Assembly (NCBI GenBank): GCA_024114885.1
Contig: CP099425.1
Coordinates: forward strand, 2,108,001 to 2,172,000
Length of the DNA: 64,000 nucleotides
Origin: Septoria linicola
Lineage: Eukaryota > Ascomycota > Dothideomycetes > Mycosphaerellales > Mycosphaerellaceae
Direction of reading: 5' to 3'
Every line of letters begins with the position of its first letter. Within the stretch, counting starts at the first letter, position 1. A program made the translations under genes and the position numbers. Below are positions 52,243-62,804 of this stretch, piece after piece. A model generated the notes under the pieces. It saw only the letters and a list, made by a program, of their open reading frames with translations. It was not told the origin of the DNA and made no database searches.

Positions 52243-53339
52243 GGTAAGATTCCCCGAGAAACAATGAGCCAAGCGGCAGGCAGCAGGCGAAAAATTGCAC
52301 GCGGCATTATGGCACACGGCAAATTAGCATAGCATTATAGCACTATGGCAAAGGGGCACGCGGTGTTACGGCGATTGAGATTGAGATACCCAGACCAGCT
52401 GTGCTGGCCAGAAAACGCGAATGAAAACGAACTGAGAACAAGGCTCTCTCCATTTCTCGCCTCACTCACTGCGCTGCTCGCGCGACTTCTAGCCATTGAA
52501 TCACAAAACCTCCATCAAAGAAAGATGCCAAAATACCTCCACCTTCGACCAGACGGCCAGAAAATGCGAATGAAACTCCAAATAGAAAAGGCACTCGCTC
52601 TCTGTTTTCCATTCCACTCACTGCTCTACTGGCGCGACCTCTAGCCATTGAACCACGGAGTTTGCATCGGAGAGGAAGTAAGGAAGGTGGTGACCATCAC
52701 CTTCGCGACGCCAACTGACTAAATGGTGGACGAACATTTCTTTTCATCGCGAGACGGACGCCGGCAGCTGAGGCAAGTGTTTACGAACATGCTTCCATCT
52801 CTCCATTTTCTACTCCATTTACTGCGCTGGTAGAGTGACTTCTGACTATGCAGTCACTTCGTCATTCCCTGGAGAAGAGCACGATGCTTTTATCTTCGCA
52901 GCACAGACATGCCAACACATAAGTTGATACTTGCGCAAGAGCGCGCTCATGACTCCGCTGCCAGGCCACTGACCGAGCCCTTGCTGCATATCTCGGGCAT
53001 TGCACAATACTCGTCACATCGGAGAGCAGAGCGTACCATATCTGCCAAGGCAGGTGGAGAAAAGTGGGTCCAGCACAAGTGAAGTCTTCCGCTCATGGTA
53101 CACTCACTGGAGTGCTCCTGCATAGCAAGGTTTTACATTGTCATACAGACCACAAGGCCTTTTGAGTAGAATATAATACATACATACCACCACACCACAC
53201 CACATCGACAATCACAGTCGTACGTACTCCAAGACACTTTTCCCCCTGATCATGTACACTTTGCTCAAAAACTCCCGCTGTCAGATGCTTTCTTTTTGGT
53301 GAATCTCGTCATCTATCGTTGCATAATTTTCTCTCATGC
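52243..53339. other. Intergenic region with degenerate tandem repeats
   Basis: About 1.1 kb with no gene; see the repeat entry. Also a CACACCACACC run at about 53189-53204. Confidence 0.55.
52392..52850. repeat. Degenerate ~150 bp tandem repeat
   Basis: Unit marks recur about 150 bp apart: GGCCAGAAAA(C/T)GCGAATGAAA at about 52406 and 52555, and ACTGC(G/T)CT followed by GCGCGAC(T/C)TCTAGCCATTGAA ending near 52500 and 52652. A third, weaker copy of the second part (CTCCATTTACTGCGCTGG..GACTTCTGAC) is near 52810-52847. Two copies plus a fragment, diverged. Confidence 0.6.
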
Positions 53340-54428
53340 CTATGTGGGCGTTGCCGCGAATGGTGCTGTCATCCCATTCTGTTGTTGTGAATTCGGCCGC
53401 GGCGAGGCAGATGAGGGTCCTGACCCGGCCTGCCGGAAGTCCAAGCCCTGCCAGCCGGGGAATAGATCTCGTAGGGTTTTGTATTTCTCCTCTAGTCGAG
53501 GCATGTGAGGCGGCGCAGTCATATGTGCAGGACCAAGAGGGCCTTTGGCTTGCTGGGAGGGGTCGGTCTGCGCTTTGGGCATGAGGTAGGCGAGGTTGGC
53601 TTGCACCCTGCGTAAGCATTGGATGTATTCTTCCGAGGCCATTGTATCTGGTCTGCCTTCGCTCCGCGCCTGCTGGACTTGCTGCGGGCTGATGGCGCCG
53701 CCTTTCCCTTGCGCTTGCAGCTCGTTGACTTCTTGCAGGAGCTCTATGTTGATCTCGAGCAGGATATTCGAGCGCTGCTGTTCCCGACTGGAGGCGCTCG
53801 GCGACTGTGGGGAAGTAGGGGAAGGCGCGGCATTGCTGATGTGGGCGCTGTTGGGCGTGTTGGGTAGAGGCGGGGCAGCCATTGGATATTGCTTTGGTGG
53901 AGTGGGCTGATGTGGTGGTTGTGGTGGTTGTGGTGCTGCTGCAAGGCTGTTCGCATTGGGCGGCTGTGGAGAAGCGCTAGAACTATGTCTCACGGCTTGC
54001 TGGGCCTGTTGAAGCTGTTGCGCAGCGAGGCCCCTCGAGTACGGCGCTGGTGGTGCGGCAGTGAACTGGAAGGCAGACCCTGTATCATGGTCACTCCATG
54101 GTTAGCCATGTGCTTATGCTCTGTCGCGTGCTTGGCGAGCGCGCAGACTCGAAGCCTGATTGATGGTGATGACGGCTGCTCGTGGCAGATGCAGATACAC
54201 TCGCCTGACACGCAGGCACGTCAATCACGGAAACTCACCATGGCTGTTTGGATTCTGCTGCTGCTGCTGCTGCTGATACTGGTTCGACGTCCCAGGGCTG
54301 AAAGCTTGTGCGCTGTTCGTCTGACCTTGCACAGATTGCGATACGCCAGAACCAGCATAAGGATAATGGTTCATCGAGGAATATGCAGCGCCTCCATGGG
54401 CATAGCCGGCCGCTAATTCGCTTGTCAT
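53340..54428 (-). CDS. SSXT (SS18-like) domain protein
   Basis: Nuclear co-activator-type protein. SS18 relatives belong to SWI/SNF chromatin-remodelling complexes. Exons are 54239-54428 and 53340-54079 (309 aa), with a 159 bp intron (GTGAGT..TACAG). The start MTSELAAGYAHGG was chosen over an upstream in-frame codon because the N-terminus from here is Tyr/Gly/Gln-rich, with a poly-Gln run, as in the family. Pro/Gln-rich sequence continues to about residue 160. The SSXT core is near 165-235: SNILLEINIELLQEVNEL and YIQCLRRVQANLAYLMPKA, with a short inserted linker. The end (LRDLFPGWQGLDFRQ) is conserved in fungi to my knowledge. Confidence 0.82.
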
Positions 54429-54670
54429 GCTTGAGATGATCGGATCAGGAAATACACTGATTGGATTATGCCCACCACCCGCATGGAGATTTGCACACAA
54501 AACCAAAACATGGAGGCCGACTCCATGAACCCGTCACGATCGCCGCCCGTGTGGGTGCGCTAAATCTATTTTGGCGTCATTCCCCCATGTTCGCCCTCGA
54601 GGCACACTTTTCATTGCTGTCATTTCGACAGTAATCCACTATTATCGCCCATTTCTCCTTTGCAAAAGAA

Positions 54671-56777
54671 ATGTCAGGTGAGGCTCCGACCGTTCGAATG
54701 TGCGAGCTATCGGTACTGACGATCGGCTCGCGGAAGGACGGGGAAGAGGCGCATATTACCGCAACCTCTATGGAGGGAGAGGCCGCGGCAGAGGCAGCCG
54801 AAACAACAATGCAGCCGGCGACGATGGCCCGGCTCAGCAGAACTCCCACGAACAAGGTGCTATCAGCGGTGAGCCCAAAAGCTGGCAGCAATTGCAGCAT
54901 GACCTGCGAAGCATTGACTCTCAGCAATATGGTAAGCAGTGGGGTCATCTACCAACCGGCCAAGGTCGACCACTGTGCAGTGTGATCTGGCACAATTGAC
55001 ACGGCGTAAACAGCGTTGACAGCCTCCAAGACGCTCACACTCCCTCGACTCGGCCGTCTGACAGTCTACAGGCGCATACAAGCGACTCTACGGCAAGTAT
55101 ACCCACGTTGGGCCTCGTTTCACATTGAGCTTCGATCACATACAAGGTGATTCCTATGCTGCGCCCTCGCGCGTTCGCTCGATCGTGCCATGGCTCGAAA
55201 CAGGTCTCCCGAGCGAGTATCTAGAGTCGGACATTCGCCGTATTGCTCTCTGCGACTTCGTGTCGCGTGTGGCGGGCTCCATCATCCAAAGTAGACATTT
55301 GAACGAAAATGTCGGCAACGGATCCGGGGGTTGGTCTGGACCAAAGGGCGGCGCATTCTCTATCTGCATAGGAGGCCAAGAAATCCTGCCTAGGACATCA
55401 GCGTTGATCACTGGCCGCGAAACAATAGAGCTTCGATTCACTGTCGCTTTGCCGGCCGCCGGGCGAAGTGTTCTAGGACAGCAGGCCTGGCAGATTCTTG
55501 GCATCAACCTCGTGGACGTGGTCAAGCAGTCGTTGCTGCTTACGAACTTGGACTCTAAGCGTCTAAAAAAGCATGTATCGTCTGCAGAGGTTCAACACTC
55601 TCTTCGTGCTCAGCTGCGAGATCGTGGTCTGGTCTCGTTTATTGCTAACGGAGCCATCCTTCCTCGGACTTCTGGCGCAGCGCAGACACCCATGAGTGGA
55701 GCTGCCGTGGTGCCATTCCAATCTCCCAATGAGTGCGAAGTCTCCCTTGTAGATTGCAATGGCAAGTCTCATACCGGCATGGGAGTGCCTTGCGGAGTGA
55801 CTCTACTCACTGGCGGAGGGTTTCATGGGAAATCGACACTGCTTGAAGCTATAGAACTTGGCATCTACAACCATGTGCCTGGAGATGGGCGCGAGCTCGT
55901 GGTTACCGACGCGAACAGCGTGAAGATCCGTGCGGAAGATGGAAGGTCAGTGTGTAAGACAGACATAAGCCCTTACATTTCACAGCTCCCAGGCGGCAAG
56001 GACACCACGGCATTTGCAAGCGAGGATGCTTCAGGCTCCACGTCTATGGCAGCGAACATACAGGAAGCCCTCGAAGCAGACTGCAAAGCTCTTCTTATCG
56101 ATGAAGACTCATCTGCGACAAACCTTCTGGTCCGTGACCGCCGGATGGAAGTGCTCATTCGGAATGAGCCTATAACACCGCTGATAACCAAAGTACGAGC
56201 ACTGTACAAACGGTACGGCGTCTCCACAGTTATTGTGATCGGCGGTCTAGGTGACTGGCTGTCTGTTGCAGATACGATCATTGCCCTGGACTCATACCGT
56301 CCCCGCTACATAAATTCCGAGGTCGAGAAAGTGCTTCGACAATACCCCTCGAGTGTGACTGAGGACGCCGATTACGGTACCATCCCACGCCGCGCTTTCC
56401 GCGTTGATCTTGAGGGTCTTCGTTCTCCTGCTGCAATGCGTAAGAAGTTCATCACCATGAGCCCGCAAGTTAAGGATGCCGTAGATGATCCTTCGCGAGC
56501 AGAGAGCGGCATTGATCTCAGTGGCTTAGATCAGATAGTCGAAATCGGGCAGTCAAGGTCGATAGCCCAGCTGCTTCTGCGTGTCGCAACGTTGACCGGA
56601 AGCGAAGCACTGAGTCTTGCTGAGCTAGTTGACAGACTTGATGACTGTGTTGGCATTCATAAGCCACTGCCATCAAAGCTTGTTGGCGGCGATCAGGTTG
56701 CTGTTCGTCACTTCGAGCTCGGCGCCACTCTGTCACGGCTACGTGGGCTCGCTTTGCGTGTTGACCGGGCCTCTTGA
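54671..56777 (+). CDS. ABC-class ATPase with RGG-rich N-terminus
   Basis: Predicted ATPase of the ABC class (family PF09818), cytosolic or nuclear; molecular role unknown. Three exons: 54671-54677 (seven bases: ATG TCA G), 54737-54931 and 55072-56777 (635 aa), with introns of 59 and 140 bp. Splicing the tiny first exon gives MSGRGRGAYYRNLYGGRGRG, an Arg-Gly-rich RNA-binding-like start. Then come SWQQLQHDLRSIDSQQYGAY and YTHVGPRFTLSFDHIQGDSY, typical of the family. Walker A is GGGFHGKST near 315 and Walker B is ALLIDEDSSATNLL, with HVPGDGREL between them. Without the seven-base exon the start would fall in the wrong frame. It shares a 242 bp divergent promoter with the SSXT gene. Confidence 0.85.
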
Positions 56778-57602
56778 GAGAGACTGTAGAGACATATCAC
56801 GATCAGTCTCCTTGGCCAGTATCACTAGACTTCTCCTTGCCTTCGGTCATCTGAGCTCGGCAGATCAAATGGCGAGCGTTGAGGAGCGCAAGGCACCAGC
56901 ATTTACTCTCGCATGCCGTTTGTGGTATGCGACCGACTGTCTACGCTGCAGTAGTAACCGACAGGTGTAGTCGCAGTGACCCGAATCCGGCCACGCGAGA
57001 CACGCGAGCGACCCGCAATTCTAGCAGACACGCAATAATGGCTTGCTGCGCCTTAACTTCTCCTACTTTTCTCTGCCGAAAAGTGATGCCTGGAAGAGCA
57101 CAGACGGAAAACGTGCTATTTGCACCTTCTCCCATACAAAATCTCAACGCTAGGTCGGACCGAGTACGTTTGGGGGAGTTCTTGGGACAGCTCAGCCAAT
57201 CCGAGCGCTTTTTACAGCCACTTTCTCCAGATTCTGCACGTCGTACTCGTCGTATTGCGTTCGACACAAATCCGACCGAGATTTACGACGGCAGTAGCAA
57301 CGCGATGCAAAGTTCACTGTCTTCTTCTGGAGCCCTTAAGACTTCTTCATCCTCTACGGCTGTACTGAGCTTTTTCCATCACAGTCACTGCAACCTTTTC
57401 CCTCATACCTCGCGCAAGTGTCAAGACAGTCTGGTCAAGACGACACAAGCGAGCAGGATACCAATACCGATACTCCTCAACTGCTACTCTGCTACAGGAC
57501 AGTCAGGCATAGCACATCAAGGCCTCGAGCACATCTCTTCCTGATCCGCGTTTTGGTCCACCACAGAACCTGGACATTCCTCATCTCCTGCCAGCGGGCA
57601 CA
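56778..57602. other. Intergenic region and leader of the RTA1-like gene
   Basis: No gene supported; a 221-codon plus frame at 56879-57544 has no features and merges into a pyrimidine-rich leader. Confidence 0.5.
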
Positions 57603-58649
57603 ATGTCACTCGATCCGACTGCTGCAATGCCTTTCTCACGTCAAGCCAACGGCGACGACACTCTCGCCGACTTCGAGTACTACAAGTATACACCATCGAT
57701 GGCCGGAGCTGTCATCTTCGTCCTTTTGTTCTTCATCTCCACCGCTCTTCACTCCTGGCAGATGTTCCGCACTCGGACCTGGTTCATGATCCCCTTCGTG
57801 ATCGGTGGCGCCTTTGAATTCGTTGGTTATGCAGCGCGCGCAGCTTCGTCGCAGGAGTCTCCAGACTGGACTCTCGGCCCATACATCATTCAATCGATTC
57901 TCCTCCTTGTGGCCCCTGCACTTTTCGCTGCGAGCATCTACATGGAGCTCGCTCGCATTGTGCTTCTGGTTGATGGAGACCACGCACTCTTCGTGCGTCG
58001 GAAGTGGCTGACGAGACTGTTTGTTGGCGGTGATGTGCTGAGTTTCTTGATGCAGTCATCTGGCGGTGGACTTATGGCGGGGAGCAATCCTTCCATGGGA
58101 GAGAAGATCATTCTGGGAGGTCTTGGTCTCCAGATCGTCTTCTTCGGACTGTTCGTCGTAGCTGGTATCAGCTTCCACTGGAGAATCAGCAGAGCACCAA
58201 CTTCGAAGGTGAGTTTGTTCTCAGTGATCACAGCTACAACACAACAAGTTACTGACCCTCCATCTTACAGTGCGCCAAGTACCCATGGCAGAAGCACATG
58301 TGGTCGCTCTACATTGTCAGCATTCTCATCTTCATTCGATCTTTCGTTCGTCTGGTAGAGTACGCACAAGGCTGGGACGGCTACATTCTTGGTCACGAGT
58401 GGTACCTATTCGTCTTCGATGCACTTCTCATGTGGATCTCCATGGTCGTCATGAACATGATCCACCCAAGCGAGGTCGCAGCTTTGATCCGCGGCAGTGG
58501 CAAGATGGTCACACGTGTCTACCAGACCAAGGACGTGTCGTAAGTTCATTCATCATCTTTGCATAGATATGCACCATCCGCTAACGTTTTCTTTTCTCCA
58601 TTGCAGTAGCCAGTACCAGAACGTCCAACTCAGCGGGCCTTGGGCTTGA
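57603..58649 (+). CDS. RTA1-family seven-helix membrane protein
   Basis: RTA1-like proteins are fungal plasma-membrane proteins linked to lipid translocation and resistance to toxic sterol or aminocholesterol drugs. Exons are 57603-58208, 58271-58539 and 58607-58649 (305 aa), with introns of 62 and 67 bp. Membrane helices include AGAVIFVLLFFISTALHSWQ, FMIPFVIGGAFEFVGYAAR (family FE.GY motif), YIIQSILLLVAPALFAASIY, GGDVLSFLMQSSGGGLM (family signature), IVFFGLFVVAGISFHWRI, LYIVSILIFIRSFVRLVEY and YLFVFDALLMWISMVVMNMIHP. The last exon codes only for the end (SQYQNVQLSGPWA). Strong match. Confidence 0.93.
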
Positions 58650-58971
58650 GCTTGTCCATTCATCGAGCGTCTTGAGCATCATTGAAGCTTACGAGCATTG
58701 AGTGCAGATACAGTCTGCTTTTCCTTTCGTCGACAGTCGGGCATCAGCGAAGGCGTTGTGGAGTGTACAGGAATAGGAGAGAGGTTGGGAAGCCTGATAC
58801 AATACCAAGGCACCAGAATGCAAAGCAGTGCAGAAGCATTTCTGCTGCGGACACGAATAGAAGGCTGGGTGTTCCAACGCACAACAACATAGAAAGCATG
58901 GTCAATGATAAAAAATCTAAACGATTTCCCACAACCTCAGCCCGCACATATCTTGCATCACATACCGAGAC
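58650..58971. other. Intergenic region between convergent genes
   Basis: 3' flanks of the RTA1-like and dehydrogenase genes; nothing recognised. Confidence 0.55.
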
Positions 58972-59793
58972 CTACCACGGCATCTGCTCCCCATTATACC
59001 TCACAAACCTCCCTCCGGTCTCCTCTCTCGTAGCCCCCTCAATCACCTTTACCATCCCCTCCACACTAACCTCCGTCGTAATCAACAACTCATTAATCCT
59101 ATCCCCAAACCCCAACTCCACCGCTCCCTTCTTCCCCATCTCTGTCTGCACCCACCCCGGTTCCATCGCCAACACAACCAAGCCCTCATTTTCAAAATGC
59201 ATTTTCCGCACAATGTAGTTGAGCGCGGCTTTACTCGTTCCGTACACGCTGGTCGGGACCGGTAGGGCTTCCTGACCACCGATGCTGCCTGCTGAGGAGG
59301 ACATGGCGATGAATTTTCCGCTGCTGTTGCTATTGTTGTTTGTGAGGAAGGGGAGGAGGTGTTGGAAGAGAAGCAGCGGGCCGATGACGTTGACTTGGAT
59401 GTGTGAGAGTAGGTCGGCGGGTTTGACGTCTTTGGCTAAGGCAAGGGCTTGGGCGATTGCTGCGTTGGCGATGACGGTGTCGAGGTTGGTTATGTTGAGG
59501 GATGAGAGGGATTGGACGAGGGTTGGGTAGTCTGTCTCTTTGGCGACGTCGAGTTGAAGGAGTGTGAGGGAGGAGCCTTGTGCTTTGCGGAGGGAGGTGA
59601 GAGAGGATGAGGTTGAGTCGGATGGGTTGCGGACTGTGGCGATGATGTGTGTGTTTGGTTGGGCGAGATAGGCGGTTGTGAGACCTCGTCCGAGACCTGA
59701 AAGTTGTCAGTATAAGTAGAGGAGTATTTGGAACATTCGAATGCGTTTCGCACCTCGATTAGCGCCCGTAATGAGAATGGTTTTGCTTGTCAT
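58972..59793 (-). CDS. Short-chain dehydrogenase/reductase
   Basis: NAD(P)-dependent oxidoreductase of the classical SDR family; the substrate is unknown. Exons are 59754-59793 and 58972-59696 (254 aa), with a 57 bp intron inside the cofactor-binding Gly-rich loop: TILITGANRG-LGRGL (TGxxxGxG). Later motifs are the D of LLQLDVAKE, the NAAIAQ (NNAG-like) element, catalytic Ser in FIAMSSSAGS and the YGTSK (YxxxK) pair, then EPGWVQTEMG. This size and motif set resemble small fungal ketoreductases (norsolorinic acid reductase-like), but no polyketide synthase is nearby, so that role is not claimed. Confidence 0.88.
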
Positions 59794-60312
59794 GATGGCT
59801 TTTTAGGTTGAGCCCTGCTTGTAGAAGAATTTCAACCTGCTGATTCTGTGAGGGTTATATTCGCTTCTCTAGACGAGGTGTAGATGGGTGATATAGCTAT
59901 TGAGTGACCGTTGAAGGCCTGAGGCTGCACCATAGAGAGTTTGTCAGCTATGCGACACAAAGGATTCATACCATGCCGCAATTGTGCTATTGCCTTAGAA
60001 CTATGCTAAGGGTATCAGCTCACGTTACCGTTCTTTTTTCGGCACACTCTCAGCCAATCATTTTTGGACCCTGTTTTTTTTTCGTAGACTAAGATAGACC
60101 TCGTAAACTCGGTCAACAAAGCACGATTGGAAGACACAGCTCCGGTCCGGCGGAGGATGTTCAGACGCCCGCTGCCGTGTATAACACGTTCGGAGGATGC
60201 TCGGGTAGCTGTTATGCTCCGTCTCTCTATAGATCTGGTTGGACTAGAGATGTGGCGTGAGGATGTCTTTAGTATTGGTTCATCTCCTGAGAATATGCTG
60301 TCATATGAGGAG
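59794..60312. other. Intergenic region
   Basis: Promoter of the dehydrogenase and 3' flank of the monooxygenase; no gene. Confidence 0.5.
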
Positions 60313-61940
60313 CTATCGAGACCCTTCCAGAATCGCTTCAATCTCTGCAGCACTTAGCTTCTTTGCTTCTTCTGCTTGAGGCGGAACTTGCTTTGCACCA
60401 TTCGGGTAATTATGTGTCTCCGCGGCTGTCAATTGTGCTCCGTGATTGCCAGTCTTGTCGCCATAATCTCCCAATGCCTTGATCTGGTCCGGTGTCGTAT
60501 TCGAGAAGAATCTGTTGGGCGGCCGTGGCAGACCAAGATGCTCGCGTAGCGTGTTTCCTGTGTAATCCTTTCGGAAGAGCCCGCGTCGCTGCAATTCTGG
60601 CACAAGTTTCTGTGTGATATCGTCTAGACCTTGAGGAAGGTATGGCATGGTGCATGTAAAACCATCGCATGCTCCTGCATCGAGCCATTTGCCCATGTCT
60701 TCCGCTATTGACGCCGCGGTGCCCACGAAAGCAAGGCCTGAGTATCCTCCGTGCCGCTGTGCAAGTTGCCGGACTGTGAGACCTTCCTGTTCGGCAAGCT
60801 GGAGAACGCTTTGTCTCGCAGTGTGGGACGCATTTGTCGGAGGCAGCTCTTTCGGAAGTGGTCCATCTGGATCGAAGCCCGATGCATCACATCCTAGCGA
60901 TATTGACAGGGATGCAATGGCACTATCGTAGTGCACGAAGGAGTCTAGCTTCAGACGCTTCTGCTGTGCCTGCTCAACTGTGTCACCAACGATGATCATA
61001 GCTGCCGGCAGGATCTTGATGTGGTTCCTGTCGCGTCCGGCTTTCTCTGCTCGGCTCTTGATGTCTGAATAGAGTGCTTTGGAGCCTTCGATATCCTTGG
61101 GAGAACAGAATACAGCTTCGGCCGTCTCAGCAGCTAATTGTCGCCCTGGCTCACTTTGTCCAGCTTGAACAATCACTGGCCAACCTTGCACCGGTCTCGC
61201 GATGTTCAGTGGGCCTCGTACACTCAAATCCGGACCTTTGTGATTCAATACGTGCATCTTGTCAGGGTTCAGATACATGCCACTTTCTCTGTCGCGAACG
61301 AAGGCGTCGTCAGCAAACGAGTCCCAAAGTCCTGTCACTACATCGTAAAATTCGCGAGCTCGCTTGTAGCGATCGGAATGCTGCATATGTTCATCCTGAC
61401 CAAAGTTCTTGGCCGATTCAGGGTTGCCCGTGGTCACAATGTTCCAGGCCTGGAGCGAAAGATCACGGGTTAGCGCTTGTCTCGATGCTACGAGCAGGGA
61501 CCACCTACAGCACGACCTTGTGAAATGTGGTCCAGCGAAGCGAATCTACGAGCAATGTGATAGGCTTCGTCGTAAGTGGTGGAAGCCGTCGCTGCGAGAC
61601 CGATCTTGGAAGTTACTTGGGACAGCGCTGATAAGAGTGTGAATGGTTCGAATGAAGTGGTAGTGTGGCTGCGCTTCAATGCCTCGACTGGCATGTTAAG
61701 TACAGCCAGGTGATCTGCCATGAAGAAGGCATCGAACTTGGCATCCTCTAGTTTCCTGATGAAGCTCTTGAGATGTTCCAGGTTGAAATTTGCATCGGGA
61801 TAAGAATCCGGGTATCTGCGCTCCACATGTCAACGATCATAGTGGCATGCTATGATAGCTATATCGTACCTCCAAGCTCCAGTATGCAGAGACACGGGCC
61901 GCATGAACGCTGTGAGATGAAGCTGCTTCTTTTCCGCCAT
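60313..61940 (-). CDS. NtaA/SnaA/DszA-type flavin-dependent monooxygenase
   Basis: Member of the luciferase-like FMNH2-dependent monooxygenases, the group that includes nitrilotriacetate and long-chain or sulphur-compound oxidases; the substrate here is unknown. Exons are 61870-61940, 61509-61815 and 60313-61449 (504 aa), with introns of 54 and 59 bp. The N-terminus (KKQLHLTAFMRPVSLHTGAW) and FMADHLAVL are typical, followed by SFEPFTLLSALSQVTSKIGL. Splices give WRYPDSYPDANF and GRAAWNIVTTGN, both family blocks. Later blocks are QAGQSEPGRQLAAETAEAVF, AFVGTAASIAEDMGKW and DGFTCTMPYLPQGLDDI. A partner flavin reductase was not seen. It may act in degradation of aminated or sulphonated compounds (inference). 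Confidence 0.9.
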
Positions 61941-62804
61941 GCTTTTCGTCTGGACTACGGTGCTGATATTATGTTGTCTCTTTCGACCTCAAGTCTTCTG
62001 CCTTTGGCATTCAGCATTTCAGGTCGTACAGTAGTGAGACAGTACTTGAAGTCGCGGCAGGGCTGACAAATGAATGGCAGCACGAACACTAAGTTAGCCG
62101 CGGTGACGCCATATTCGTGATCGTCAGCTTGCCTCATAATCCATTCTACATTCAGCAGCTCCCTCTCGAGATGCAGGATAGTAGCTGTATCATAGCTACC
62201 GTCAAGTTACCACTCCCAATATCGACACTGAACAGAAGTGCCGATGTTCACAGAAAAAGGTGATCGGCATCTACTGTGTCATGTCCGCGCAAGACCACGT
62301 TGATTTCGGAATCGGAAATATCTCGCCGCGAAGCAAGATCGAATTCAAACTCAAACCATTGGCAAAACTCAACTCATCTCTGCCGGCGTGCTGACGGCCA
62401 GCATTCGTGACATCGATTGTGTCCAAACAACCAAGTCATCTTGCCTGATGTACGTCCAGGCGTCGCACAGCATTTGTCGGCGACCACCATTGGCTTGCTA
62501 TCGCTGGTCCGTGGACACCTCGCATTTCGCCGCCAGCCAAGCACTTTGGTCTGCTTGCCCAGAGATTTGAGCAGGCCATGCGGTCTGCCGTCAAAATCTC
62601 AATGGACGACTGCTATCTGCCAAGTGTAGCGTGCGGCACACGCGAAAGTGCTTGAACGCGGTCAACATCCTTGTGCGGCAGGTGAATGCTGAGACAGAAT
62701 ACGTCCAAGCCCTGGGCGAGAGCGAGATGGATATCTGAAAACAACGTCTGACCTTTTTTGCGTGTGCAAACATTTCAGGCCTCTATCAGAATCAGTTCAC
62801 GAAG
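61941..62804. other. Divergent promoter of the monooxygenase and the nucleotidase
   Basis: About 860 bp; no gene or clear motif. Frames near 62390-62630 lack features. Confidence 0.5.

Noticed and set aside
56879..57544. Plus-strand 221-codon frame before the RTA1-like gene
   Set aside because: No features; overlaps the pyrimidine-rich leader.
58972..61940. Dehydrogenase plus monooxygenase as a secondary-metabolite cluster
   Set aside because: No polyketide synthase, NRPS, terpene synthase or cluster regulator nearby.
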